From: Eopsaltria australis
Lineage: Eukaryota > Chordata > Aves > Passeriformes > Petroicidae
Direction: 5' to 3'
Assembly: GCA_034509425.1 (NCBI GenBank)
Contig: JAVTVJ010000858.1
Span: 1 to 64,000, forward strand
Length of the DNA stretch: 64,000 bases
Part shown: positions 38,916 through 51,100 of the stretch, one piece after another
Layout of the letters: the number at the start of each line of letters is the position of its first letter
Numbering within the stretch: the stretch's first letter is position 1
Position numbers and translations under genes: made by a program
The notes under the pieces: generated by a model
What the model was told of the DNA's origin: nothing
The model's database searches: none
The model's input: only the letters and a program-made list of their open reading frames with translations

Positions 38916-41814
38916 CCAAGACACCAAACCTCTTCCTGTGTACATTCACACCCTGCAGCAGGGCAAAGAAACAGGCCAGGCAAGCAGGAAGCAGATCTTG
39001 TGATCAAGTTGCTGTCCCCAGGCTTTACCTCTAGGCTTTTCTTGTCCATTTTTAAATCTTTCTGGACCTTGCTATCTCATTTGTAAAATTACAGCTTGAA
39101 GTATTGCTTTGGTCTTTTATTCACATGAAATTTAATTATATCAATGAATGATTGTTAGGGACTGGGATAACACAATGATAGGAAAAATACTACTAGCTTT
39201 TGAATCTATACTCTACTCAGATAAAATCAAACTTAATGTGTGAATTGCAAAGATTGTTTTCCAAAAATTACAAATGTTGGACAAGTAAAGAATTCAAGAT
39301 AAGTTTAATTAAACCCCTTGGAGCACCTTGGCTGAAAATCACCATAGATTCGTTCATTCTCATATTTCTATACTGGATTAGGCAGTAGCAGATTTCCCAT
39401 TTTTCTCATTCAGCCTGTCTTTCTCAAGAAGGCATGTTCAGTGCTTTGATACTGTTTCTTTCGTAAATTATAAGACCATTGTTTCTAAAAAATGGCACAA
39501 GTCCAGAGCACATGTTCCACTTGTGTTTGTCTGAAAGGTCACCAGGATGGTGCCACACTGTGCTGACTAATGTGACCAAGCCATTGCTGCCAGTAGCAGC
39601 CCATGCCTTGCTTAAACCTCCAGTAACAACTGCTGCTGAAAAATGCAGAGCTGAAGAAACCACATGCTAAAGTTACTTGTCATGAAACAAGCCATTAGCT
39701 CTAGTTTTAAATGTAATAGCATTAGCAATGTACTTCAAGTCTGGGGATATGTACAGCTCCTTTTATTTTGTCTTGGAAAACCATGTTGCAAGAAATTACT
39801 TAGTCTAGCTGAGATTTAACAAAGTTCTATTATATATTATGTTCTGAAAAATGGTGTTGAAGGAAAAACATATTCAGCAGCAAAGAGGCTGTGCTCATTC
39901 CCAATGGTTGTTTCCCTCAGGAAAGAGGCTGTTGACTGCAAGGACTTGCCATTCCACAGCTCTCCAGGAACTTTCAGATCATGGTTCTAATTGCTGTTAA
40001 TTACTGGGAGACGCTCCTCTGTGTGAAAGCAAGTCCTGCTGGCAGCAGGAAAAATTCAGCTAATTCCTTTTTAGCTCTTTCTTTCTTCAAAGTTTTTGTA
40101 ATTTTGTGAATGACTGCAATTACCATTTTGAAATCAGTAAGCACCAAAGATTTCAGGTTTCATATAGATCACTGTTATAAAAAAAAATAAAAGACTGCAA
40201 TAAGTACAGTGGTGTGAAATGAAACAGTCATGTTACTACTGGAAATTCTGTTGTGATTATCAAGCAACTAGAGTGTCTGAGAATTATTCTAAATTAATTT
40301 GACATACATAACATTTGACATCCACTACATTCATTCCCTTTGCTGTACACACAGATATTTCCACAGCAGCCAATAAAATTAAGCTGTCCATACACCTGCA
40401 GGCTCTGCTCTCATATGCAGTTTAATTTGCCAATAAGAATAATGCAGTCTCCTGAGGATGAATGACTCAGGGCCTGCTGGGTCAAGGTGTGCACAGGCAA
40501 AATCACACCCTTCTGGGTCATTACTCGCTGGGATCAGCATGTTCTGATTATTACTGTATAATTAGTTAATAAGGCCCCTTTCAGAGTGGAAGAGAAATGC
40601 TTTCTCTGAGCACAATGTGCACAGCATCTTTCATGCATTTATTCATTCTGGGTGAATCTGATTCCCATATAAGAAGATGTATTCTGGGAATGTTATATCT
40701 CTATTGTAATGTTCCTGTTGTTTCCAACACTTCAAAAATAAAAGATGGAGACAATTATCAATTATTTTAATCTAAAGCAAATTTTTAAGAAGCGACTTAC
40801 ATTGGGCCCAGTATTTTGGCTTGAGCATAGAAAAGTAGAGATGAAGGAGGAAATTGATATTTCAGGGTAAGATTTGCATGTGGGACTTAGAGAAGATGAC
40901 ATATCCTGAACAATGTATTTTCAGTTTCTGTTGTTCTGAGATAGAGATCTACTTGATTTAGTATCTACTATTAAATTCCTACTTATTATTAAATGTATTT
41001 TTGAAATAATTGCTTTGAAGAGTAGCTAGTCCTGAAAAGTAATTGTCTTGAGTTGTTTTAATGTAATGCACAGGTTGCATGGCATTAAAGTCTAAGTTTC
41101 CAGGCCAAGGGTTTTAAAATTCCAAGCACTTTAACATCAGTGCTTTTCTTGTCAGACCATAGCGTAAATTACTTGAACAGAATATTCACAAATACTGTGT
41201 TCATAAATACAGAGAGACTCCATTGTGATCAGGTGAAATTATTGTACCATCTTAAATAAATATTCACAGACAGGCTGCTTGTGGTGGAGGTTGTTTTTGG
41301 TTGTTTTGTTTTGCTGGGGTTTTCTTCTCAGCAGTACTTGGCCCAGATTAACTGATCACCTTCCCAAGTCAGAAAACAGATTCTACTCATTACTCTGCAA
41401 AAGTTTGATGAATTTACATCCTGTGCAGCCAAAATTGCCTCAATCCATAATTAGTAGCAGCCCAACTCTTTTCATTATTAAGACAGTATTTTACAAGAGA
41501 CCAAGACCGACAATTGTCAGCATCCTGAAATGGAAATGATGATTCCCTTACTGATATTGCCTGACCAATGGAACTGTTGCAAGTTTGCATAAGCAGTGAA
41601 CACAGCATCTCTCTCCTAATACCATCAGATCAACAGTAGTCTATTTTAGATTATAAATTTCTGAAATTAATGGGAACACCTTTTTGGCCTTTTATGGAAT
41701 AACAGAACCAGAAGAAGAGGTTGAGTAGGGAGAGCGAGCCTGGCAAGGGGAGCCTGACAGACAGGACTGCTTCTCACTGGGAAGGGAAGGCACCTCAGAG
41801 TACCCTTCTGCCCC
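38916..41814. other. Non-coding stretch
   Basis: No gene or repeat recognised. The segment 40,360-40,600 contains several homeodomain-type cores (TAATTAG, CCAATAA, ATTA) in dense, non-repetitive sequence. It is a candidate conserved enhancer, unproven. Confidence 0.5.
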
Positions 41815-42122
41815 TGGGCAGGTCACTGAGAAGAGGGAGCCATGCTTTCTGCAAAAGTGCAAGGCAGCAGGATGGGAAAGCGTGTGTCTAAGGTGAAACA
41901 GGAGGAGCCCACATTACATACAAAGGGAAACCTTTTTCCCTGTAGGGACAGTCCAGTGTGGAGCAGGTTGCTAAGAGAGGCAGTGGGGTCTATGTTCTTG
42001 GAGCTTTCAGGATTGGTCTGGAGAAAGCCCCAAGCCACATGATGTGACCTTCTTGCTGCTGCTGTTTTGAGCACATGGCTGCACTGGGTGCCTCCTGCCA
42101 TCTCTTCCAGACTGGGTTACAA
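41815..42122 (+). mobile_element. CR1 LINE 3' UTR fragment
   Basis: In order: GGTCACTGAGAAGAGGGAGC, a GGAAACCTTTTTCCCTG word, GTGTGGAGCAGGTTGCTAAG, a GGAGAAAGCCCCAAGC word, and an ending near CTTCCAGACTGGGTTAC. This order matches a CR1 subfamily 3' UTR. The left boundary is approximate; the copy is 5'-truncated and diverged. Confidence 0.7.
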
Positions 42123-42423
42123 AAGCCCTTTACAAAAGAGACCAGGGACACCTCTGCACCATGACTATTTGCTTAGAGCCATGCAGACTCTTTCAGTCAT
42201 ATCCACGTAAGATTCTTTCTATTTATTCACTCTGTTTTTTAAACCAATTTATAGTTTGAAAACCTTTCTAGCCCATTTTCCACTTAATGTCTGACTCATG
42301 CTGTGACACACATCATACTTTTCGGCATCTCAAAACTTACTTAGGCAACAGTTCTCTCTCAAAAGCTAAGAAATTCAAGATGTTTTATCAGGTACTGCAA
42401 GCAGTCTTTCTTTTTACAAATAC

Positions 42424-42467
42424 ATATATATATATATATACACATGCATATATACACATATAGACAC
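42424..42467. repeat. (TA)n microsatellite with CA-rich edge
   Basis: Pure AT alternation at 42,424-42,440, followed by mixed CACATGCATA/TATACACATA units. Confidence 0.9.
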
Positions 42468-44656
42468 ACCCCTCTGACTAACTATTCAACACGTTCTGCT
42501 TTCTTTGTATGTATTGGAATGAACAGTCTTTAAAACTCAACTGGATCCCTGGGTGCCACAGAGCTCATACTGTAAGGTTGGTGCAGTATGTATTTGCATT
42601 TCTAGTTAGGTCAAAAGAGTGTTTCTTCTGTGATTGAATTTTCACAGCTTGGGGATTACCTCAGTGAGGATTCTGCTGTGCATTTCTGCTCTCTGCTGAT
42701 TTCTCAAATACACTGTATCTTGTTTACAGTCTTCTGCTGCTGTCGTGCAAACTTACTCTGTAATTGAGTCTGTTTCACGTTTTAGCTCATTGCTTAGGTT
42801 ACAAGCAAGCTGCTGTGCACTGGAGCTCTAGCAACCGCAGCTGATGATGGTTTTTTAGATTTCAGGCAACATTTTTCTGATTATCTTATAAGAAATATTC
42901 CAATACATTAGCCAGCACACTGAAGATATTTTAGAACACACATATTTCAGTTGTGACTTTACAAAGAAGAGCCAAGCACTATTTGCCACCACCATTCAAG
43001 ACTTCAAGTTATCTTTACCTTCTGCCACTCAATAATTAAATCCACTGTCTGGCAAAACTTGCTTTCCAAGTTCAATGGACAAGCTGTTTCTCCAGCTACA
43101 ACTAAAGAGCACTGACTCTGGAAAATGGAAGAAGGAGAGAAAGGAGCACAGAGACTACAGAAAGCTGGGGGTAACACCACAGACTTTAACCTTTGAGATT
43201 AGCTGTATCTTCTTCTTGTCTGCAAAGCAAAAAACCTTCACTAAGCATTTGGGCAGATTAAAGAACAGCAGTGGCAGATGTGTTGCCATGGTAGATGCAA
43301 GATGGCTCATTTTCTGTCGGCTGAATCTCCTACAATTGATTATTTGATTTTCCACTATTTTGCCTGAGATTGCTATCAAATTAAGCCACCATCTGTCATT
43401 CTGTTTGCTCCGACCAAAGTGTGGACAATGTTGCAGATCATCCAGGCATCAGACATTTTCTCTGGCCTCTGCTACACCCTACTTTCTATATAAGATCAAC
43501 TGTCTAGAAAATTACACAGAAAATTTACTTCATGACTTGGGAAAAAGTAACCTGGCCCTGTTGACTCAAATGTTTATCTGCTATAAAGTTCGTGTGCTTC
43601 TTCTTCTTCTGGCCTTTTCATCTTTGTCAGGAGAATACTTCAAGTACCTCATCTTGCCTTTTTCCAGATACAAAGTAGTAAAGTAGTATATAAAGGTTGC
43701 TCCTAATTAGATAGAAAGAGGTGTTCATTAACCTGGTGCCCATCGTGATTTAATTATTTTAACTTTTTTTCTTAAAACATTTAAATGGAAGTTGTTCTGT
43801 TCTTTGCCCAGCCTGCCATAAATCTTTATGCAATGTATTAGCTTCCTTATTACACCTTCCTGCACTGTGAGCTAGACAACACATTCATTTTACCTAGTCC
43901 TCCTTGTTTGTTTTTTTTATATATAAGTTCTATCTGGTCTGTATATATTTAACAGGACCGTTTGACCAAAAGAATTTCTCTGCCTCGATGGTAGCCTTTT
44001 GACCATCTAAAACTTTTCTCAAAAAATGACAATATTTATTCTTGTTCCTTCCCTTTTGTCTGGTCCTTTCTTTCAAATGAAGCTGCCTAAAGCTATCCTC
44101 ATATGCAATAGAAGAACTGTCTCCTTTTTATCACTGTCACTGTCACTAATCCATGAATCTTGCCTTACAAGATTCAGAAAGAACTGGAACAGGTAAAACT
44201 GTTGCACCTTGGAGACTCCAAGTGGGAATGTATACAATGAAACTTTGGGGAAAAAAACCCAACTTTTTCTCAATGATCATTTAACACTAAATAAAGTGTG
44301 TGAACATTTACAGAAAGCTTAACAACACCACTCCCCCACCAAAAATAAACCCCAAACAAAAACCAAAACATAACCCAAACAAAACAAACCCAGAGAAATA
44401 CCACTTAGCAGTCTGAAGGGATGAACAGATGGGACAGGAACAGAACAGACAGGATCCAGCAGCATTAGGTAGCATTCAAGTCAAAGATACAAATTTCAGA
44501 ATAGCAACCTAAGGCAACAGTCTTATTGTCTACACAGATATTCTTGTCGCTGGTTTACAATGCTCAATCTTCTCATATGTGTCAAACATGGGGGGAAAAA
44601 GAGCTAAAAAAGGAAAATCAAACCAATTCATACGTGATATAACCATTGTTCAGTCC

Positions 44657-44658
<2 letters not shown>

Positions 44659-44688
<30 letters not shown>
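44659..44688. repeat. (GT)15 microsatellite
   Basis: Fifteen uninterrupted GT units, likely polymorphic in length. Confidence 0.95.
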
Positions 44689-44692
<4 letters not shown>

Positions 44693-45525
44693 ACTCCCTG
44701 GACTGTAATTTAAAGTCCCTACGGTGAGTGGTCATTCCTGTGACACATGCTGTAATTGTTCCACCTGCGTTATACCTGTTTTATTTCTTTTAACCAGGTT
44801 AAAAGCAATGCTTTTAACATTCTAGACATGCAAGTCCTCCCACTAGCTGTCTGTAATGTCAATTATATTAAGTGTCTTCTTTAAAATAAGAAATTTCCAA
44901 TTCTTTTTACTTCTTGCTGCAATTTCTACCAATTGGGATGCCATTTCTTTGCACTTTTTCTGTCATTGCAGGTCAATTTGTTTGTGATTTTCTGGGTTAA
45001 TATCTGTGTTATATTTGTCTAACTCCTATTTTTAAACCACTGCCTTACTTAGCGCTCCACTTCCCTCCATTCCCTATAATTACAGTTGCAACACAGGAAA
45101 TACTGGTCACCCAGTCTTTAAAAAAATCCTTCTGGTTAGGACTCTGGAAAAACCCATTTCACTCTATTAATATGACTAATGATGTGTCTCCATTATTTCT
45201 ATCCTGTTCCTGTCTCACTCTTGGGGACAGAAAACATGGAGCCAAGTTATTTTCTCCCATCTGTCCAGTTTGGTTTGATATTGTACTGGTCCCAGAGTGG
45301 ACCATCACTATCAGTGTTTTTCTGGATGTCTTCATAATATTGTCTCGTTCCTGGAGCTCAAGTAAAAGAGTCAGCATTTGAGCTTTTCTCCTCCAAAGAG
45401 ACTGCATGCACTGTCCTGTTCTTGAGCCACCAAGAGGAAAGGAAGCCCATTAGGTAATTGTAAGAGACTGGGTGGAAATCCCTCATCTGCCTCACGACCA
45501 TCTACAGAAACAGAGACTGAAATCC

Positions 45526-45540
45526 CAAAGGGGAAAGAGG
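45526..45540 (+). other. Candidate retroviral polypurine tract
   Basis: Purine run AAAGGGGAAAGAGGA ending a few bases before the TGTAC start of the LTR, the position expected for plus-strand priming. It supports reading the following LTR as a 3' LTR rather than a solo one. Confidence 0.4.
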
Positions 45541-45545
45541 AGTTT

Positions 45546-46098
45546 TGTACAAAGAAGTCCGGGTCAGATCCTGGTGGGATGCCTGCCAGGTGCAGAGGCG
45601 TGCACATGCCTGTGAGACCGTGTCGTTCTCACTACCAGGGTGAAAAGGACTATGCAGAAACGATCCGCCTTGTGCACCTGCACCTGCACCCCAAACAATG
45701 GGCCTTACTCCCCCACCTCCTGGCCATTTGCCCCTCACCTCTGGAAGGATTGCCTCATCTCTTGGTTACCTGCCCCTCACTTTTGAAAAGACTATAAAGA
45801 GACTCAGAAAAAAGACCCCTATGAGATCTCCCCATGGACGAGACAGGATCCATCGACTCTGGACTACGAGGACTTCGTCGTGCCGTGGTAGCTATAACCA
45901 CCACCCCCCCTCACCCCTCCCCCCCCCCCCCAACCCTATATTTCTTTCTCTCTTTTATTGCATAATCATGTTATTGGCACTCAATAAAGGTGCCTTTGAT
46001 TTTGATTGAAATAAAAATACTTGTCCCTGTTTCTTTTGCACTCTGAGATTCGGGTAACGAACCACTGCGACTCCCACTTGTGTTAGTGGATTGTGACA
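45546..46098 (+). mobile_element. ERV1-like LTR
   Basis: About 550 bp between TGTACAAAGAAG and GATTGTGACA, giving TG...CA ends. TATAAA lies at 45,793-45,798 and AATAAA at 45,983-45,988, about 190 bp downstream, a normal U3-R spacing. A second AATAAA lies at 46,010-46,015. A T-rich stretch and a CTTTTGCACTCTGAGATTCG word follow, as in gammaretrovirus-like U5. A C-rich run lies in R. No exact family name is claimed, and ends are placed by eye. Confidence 0.55.
45903..45931. repeat. Poly(C)/G-quadruplex-prone tract in the LTR R region
   Basis: Runs of 7, 4 and 13 C separated by one to three bases. The minus strand has matching G-runs and could form a G-quadruplex. Confidence 0.8.
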
Positions 46099-47394
46099 GT
46101 AATGTCCTGAGCTGGTAACTGAGTTTTGCTTCTTCACAGACAAGTTTCTTGGCAGTTGACTTACCAAAAACCTGGTAACCATATGATTTCTCCAGCGACA
46201 TTGAAAACTGTTTCTACTTCTCATCGTTTCTAGGAGTCTCCAGTCTGCACTTTACACAGCTATGAGTGCTGGGGCATGTCAGAGAATAGTGTGGTTTTCA
46301 TCCAGTCTTGTGGAAAATTCTGAATATCACCAAGAACTTGAAGTGACTTTATGCTGACATTTAAATCAGTTCGTTTCTGAGAGGGTTATTTGATCTGGAC
46401 CAGCTATCTGCCTAGCTTTGTAGACTGAAGGATTCTTTAAGACCAATAAAGGTCTCTGCTATAGCTCCCTTGGTTGTATGATTGAGGACAAGAAGGTCAG
46501 AATTTTTTGCTGCAGCTTGAGAAACATAAGGTGCCAGTGGGGCTCCCCACATGAAACTGCAGAGAACATCTTTGTTATTTATGCATGAGCAAACACAGGG
46601 ATGCTTAGCAGAGTTAAAAATCATACCATATGATGCTATAGTGATATTTTGTTCTTAATATTTTGTTCTTGACAGGGGATAAATCAGTGCAATCAAAGGC
46701 ATGAGAAATGTTGTGAGTTCCTATATTTAGATAATGACTGCTGAATAACCTTCAGAGAAAATACTTCCTTCAGATGAAGGGACTTCAGTATCTGTTTTAA
46801 GATCCATGCAGGAAAATTTTGATTTTACTTGATCTGATGATGCCTTCTTTGAACTCTGAGCTGCATCCGGATTTACGAGAAAAGGCTGGAAGCCTTTTGT
46901 AAGCAAATGGTGATGTCGCAGCACTATTTGTAAGGTGTGGTCTTGAGCAGGAGAGAAGTGAAAGGGAAAGAATTGAGCATAAAAGAGTACAAAATAGGAA
47001 GAGCCTAAAATGACACCGTGGAGTTACATTTCAAATATGCAAGTCTGTGCCATGTATTTTGAGTGATAGCCTGGGGAAGGGAGCATGTGCACCTGATGCT
47101 ACTGCTACTCTAAACTCAACATCTTCATCTTGAGCTACACTGCTGTACTGCCAGCTTCAAAGTTCCCAAAAGTTCCTCTGCTTTTGGGGAAAGCAGAGGA
47201 AACACGAGAGGAGAGAGACGAGGAGAAGGAAGAGGAGAGGAGAGGGAAAAGCTATAGGAACTTTCTAAGAGCTTGAATCTTATCCCAAAATGTTGGTGTG
47301 AAGATTTCTTCACGTGCTTGCTTAGGAACAGATCACAAAGTATCCCTGCCAAGCCTAGGGTCCCTCCTGGACCTCAAAGCTGGAGTGGGTCACA
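46099..47394. other. Non-coding stretch
   Basis: No supported gene. A purine-rich patch (GAGGAGAAGGAAGAGGAGAG-like) occurs at about 47,205-47,250. Confidence 0.5.
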
Positions 47395-48110
47395 TTCCTG
47401 ACCCTCAGGGCACGGAGCAAGCCGAGCTTTCCTTCCTGGCAAGCCCTCGATACCGGAGCAGAGACAGACGCCCCAGCGGCAGGCGATGGAGCCGCGTAGC
47501 AGAGGAGCTGTGACCGCGCAGGGACCGCGCAGGGACCGCGCCACTCCCACCCGCACCCAGAGCCCCGGGGCGCGGAACAGCGCGGGCCGCCGCGGCCAGG
47601 GGGTGCGGAGGGCTCCGGCACTGAGCTCGGGTGGTGGTCAAGCACCGGCCAAGGAGCTAAGGCTTGGTTTCCACTCGTCAAAGGTCCACGAGTCCAAACT
47701 CGTCCGCTTTCCAAAAGTCACATCCCAGAAAGGACGCGGAGATCCAGAGCGAGCGCCCGCGGCCGTGTGCGGGGCTCCGGGTGCCGGTGCAGGGAGTGCC
47801 AGAGCCCGGCGCTGCTCAGAAAAGCAAAACATGCCGGAGCCTGTGCGGCTGCAGAAGCACCAGCTGTGTGAAGTGCGACCAGGTGGACGATCTGCTCAGC
47901 CTGCGGGGCAGAGCTGCGGGAAGAAGTAGAAAGGCCAAGAAGTATTAAGGGAGTTCTGAGGAGAGCGGCTGGTGGAGCCACACTGTACCATGCCCCAGAC
48001 AGGCACGGCCACCATCCCCATCTGAAGAAGCAATGGATCTCCTACCCTCTCACGACCAAGCTGAAGGAGGGGAACTCAGAGAAATTTATTGGTTCTAGAC
48101 TTCTGTAAGA
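47395..48110 (+). mobile_element. CpG-rich block, probably CR1 5' UTR and ORF1 start
   Basis: The richest CpG region of the window, about 47,395-47,960. It looks at first like a gene promoter, but the coding-like end argues for a LINE. The motif CVKCDQVDDLLSL is encoded at 47,865-47,903, and further on, in a shifted frame, come the residues WWSHTVPCP. This order resembles the zinc-knuckle and linker at the start of CR1 ORF1 proteins in birds and reptiles. CR1 5' UTRs are CpG-rich internal promoters. ORF1 is broken by frame changes and stops, and nothing downstream of 48,110 resembles CR1. A 147-codon ORF at 47,486-47,929 is a by-product of the GC-rich sequence. A true host CpG-island promoter remains the alternative. 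Confidence 0.5.
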
Positions 48111-51100
48111 CATAGTCACCAGGAACAACCTGTTCAGTTCATAGTATTTCATACAAAATCAGTTTTTAATGTGGAATATGATTTGATAAACTATTTTTTC
48201 CTTCGTGCTCATCAAATTCTAAGGAATTTACCAAATATAACTAGTTTTAAATTCTTCTACATGCAATTGATCTGATTTCCCATTTCTATTTAAATGGTGT
48301 TTTGATGCAAAAAATATGAAGTTTCTTAGAAGACAGGGGAACATGGTGTCTACATTAGTGTAGGCAGCTATTGTACTGGCTTAGCATAGTTATGTGGCCT
48401 TATTTAATCTTGTGAAGACATTGTATGCGTCCTTCTGTTATCAATAATTAAAAAATCTAGAGGGAACTAGAGAAGTGAAAGTCCTAAAGCAGATGAAAAT
48501 TCACATGTAATTATAGCTTCACAACATAAATAACTTTTCACTACCAAAACAAAAAGAGAACAAGAATAAAATGCATAAAAACATGAATAAATACTTTTTT
48601 ATGGTGTTGGTATGGTATTTTACATAAATTCATCCTGAACACACCATGTAGATCGAGCTTTTGATTCGGCCTGGTGCAATTTGAGCATTATGGAATTACA
48701 TATGCAATAACACCGGCACGGTGGGGTATGTCTTTGCCTTTGCTAAGTAGAGTGAAACTCACTGAACACTCCTGAGCAGCCAGAGCACCGCAGGAGAAAC
48801 AAACGTTGGAAGTTGCGGGAAGAAAGGCGCTAATGGAGATGGAATGCATGCCCATTTTCACCAGGATGTCTGGCACCGGGGAGCTGCCCCTCCCAGCCCT
48901 GGCACTGCAGGCACAGCGCTCGCAGCCGCGCAGCGGCGGGACACGGTGCAGCCCGGTGTGCACAGCCCCTGGGCAGCGCTGGGTCAAGGGCTGTGCTGGA
49001 AACTACTCCAGGCCGGAGCCCACGATGGTACCAATTTGCTTGGAATGAGCAATTCTAAAACTGAATAAACTTTGACCTCCATCTCTGATTCAGCCGATTC
49101 TGAGAAAGTGTGAATGTAGAAGTAGCTGTGACCCTGAGTGTGGCCTGAGTTGGTGCAGCCCCCAGCAGTGATGCAGGGGATGAGCCAGCAGCAGCAGCGC
49201 TGCCCTTGCCTTTCTGTGAGTTTTAACACTTCAGGGCTGACTTGGGCCAGGGAGCAGCACCAGGAATGCTCTAACATACACAGCTTGTAATGTTTCTACA
49301 GAGTGTACTCTGACTGCTCTTGTTCCATCTGGGGAGTTGGATGTAAGTGGCTTAACTCTAGGGTCTTTGGCATTAAAAGGGAAACTCCTACTTGCAAAAG
49401 GATAGCTTTCTGGCCTTTTCTGACATTAAAGCACTGCTCCCATTGCAATGGAATTCGTCTGATTCTGATTAGGTGCCCATAGTAATATCAACAGTCAAGA
49501 AAACAGAATACAATGTATAGGAGAAAAGGAAAAGAAAGAAAACCTATCAGAGTTCCTACCACTATATTTTTCCTGTCTTTACCCATTTAAGCACTATGGC
49601 TATCCAGCAAGGTTACCAGGTGAAAGCAGGGGTTTGGCACTCAGTTTGGTTGCTAGCATGGCTGTGCCATGCTGTAGGGCAGGCCAGTGCTGCATCACCA
49701 GCATCACTGTTGCATCATGCAGGAGTTGCAGCATTTATTAGTCCCTGCCAGGGAGTTCAAGAAAGGAGGAGAATCACGGGCCACATGCTGGGAGGATGGG
49801 AAATGCCTTCACTCAGCGTCTTCATGTCCACAGCTGGAGATAACCACAGGTAGGATGTCTGCACCTGAATCTCTTCAATGAAAAGGTGTAGCATTAAAGC
49901 ATGAGAATACCACACTTTAGACTTAACTCTTCTTTAATGACAACAATCCCTAGTGAATCTGTTAAGACTTAAGCAGAAACATCCAATGAACAGTGTGTTA
50001 AAGTGTTACAGAAACCTATGGAAAACATATTGCATGTATCTTCTGTCTTCCTTTTTATCCATTTTGCTTTCCAAAACCAGGGTGAAAACAACATTTGCCC
50101 TGTATTGTGAAAGCACGCCCTATGCTGCAAGACAAAGAGTGCTAGGACACTATTTGATATAATTATTTTAGAGGAGCTCTTTGCTTCTGCTTTTGAGTGG
50201 ATTGCAGAATTATTTTAAGGCAGGGATCAGTGCCTGAATTTAGGCTGGTGGTGAAGGTTGTAGAGAGGGACAATGCAGAGGGGGATGTCTTGAGATAAGC
50301 TGTGCAGAGAAAAATGTGGCTCACCTCTTTTTAGTTCCTGTGAAAGAAACTCAAAAAGAAGTTTCTTACTTAATTATATGAGTAGAGGTATGCATATCCG
50401 TAAGTAAGTACATAAATAAAAGTCTTGAAACATTCTTAAAAACCCTTCTCAGGGAAGGACTTAACTGGAAGTTACTGGAAATTAAGAGGAAGGAAGGTTA
50501 CCCAGGTTGTTTAAAATCCTAAATCTCATTTATGGCCTCTTTTAAAAAAGGCTGATTGAATATTTGAATGTTCCTCATAATAAATAGATGTATTTTGTTG
50601 TGCTGTCAGATTATCTCATGGGAAAGATACCAGAATCTTAAAAGCAATCACAATCTGGTTATCAGTTGCAAACTCTATTGATTTATTTTTTAAATGAAAA
50701 TGTAACCGGGAAGGTACAATATTTGCTTTTAAAAGATGACAATTTTACTGTCTTGTGTGGGCTGAGAATAAAAGAGGCAGCTGATGGAAAGTCTGCAGAT
50801 CTGATTGAAGAATCAAACAGAAAATTATTCCTGCATGAGCTGAAGCATAGACAAATAGCCCAGTGTGCTGTGTTTATGATGGCTGTTAGTTGATCTGGGA
50901 CCAGCAAGGGAGCAGGGATTAATAATGTTTTATTGCTGTTTAGGGAAATTTTAAATGGAGCCATTGTGATCTTTTACTGGTTAAAGCTTCATCAGAGAAT
51001 GAGAAATTACTCTTTTAGATAGTGAGTAAAGAAGCAAGGGCTTGCAGATGGGTTTTGCATATCAACTGGGAATTGGTACCTCTAGGGCTAATGTGTGCTT

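Larger units (their letters stand above)
42123..45545. other. Non-coding stretch upstream of a retroviral LTR
   Basis: Holds two dinucleotide repeats (listed separately) and an A/C-rich patch at about 44,326-44,395. The last kilobase lies directly upstream of a polypurine tract and LTR, so it may be decayed retroviral internal sequence, but no retroviral protein is recognisable. Confidence 0.45.

Noticed and set aside
47486..47929. 147-codon ORF with a good start context in the CpG-rich block
   Set aside because: Low-complexity R/G/A/P composition typical of CpG-rich DNA; a different frame carries the CR1 ORF1-like motif.
50666..50964. Overlapping ORFs on both strands with protein-like looks
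   Set aside because: Short, opposed on the two strands, and without recognisable motif or splice context.
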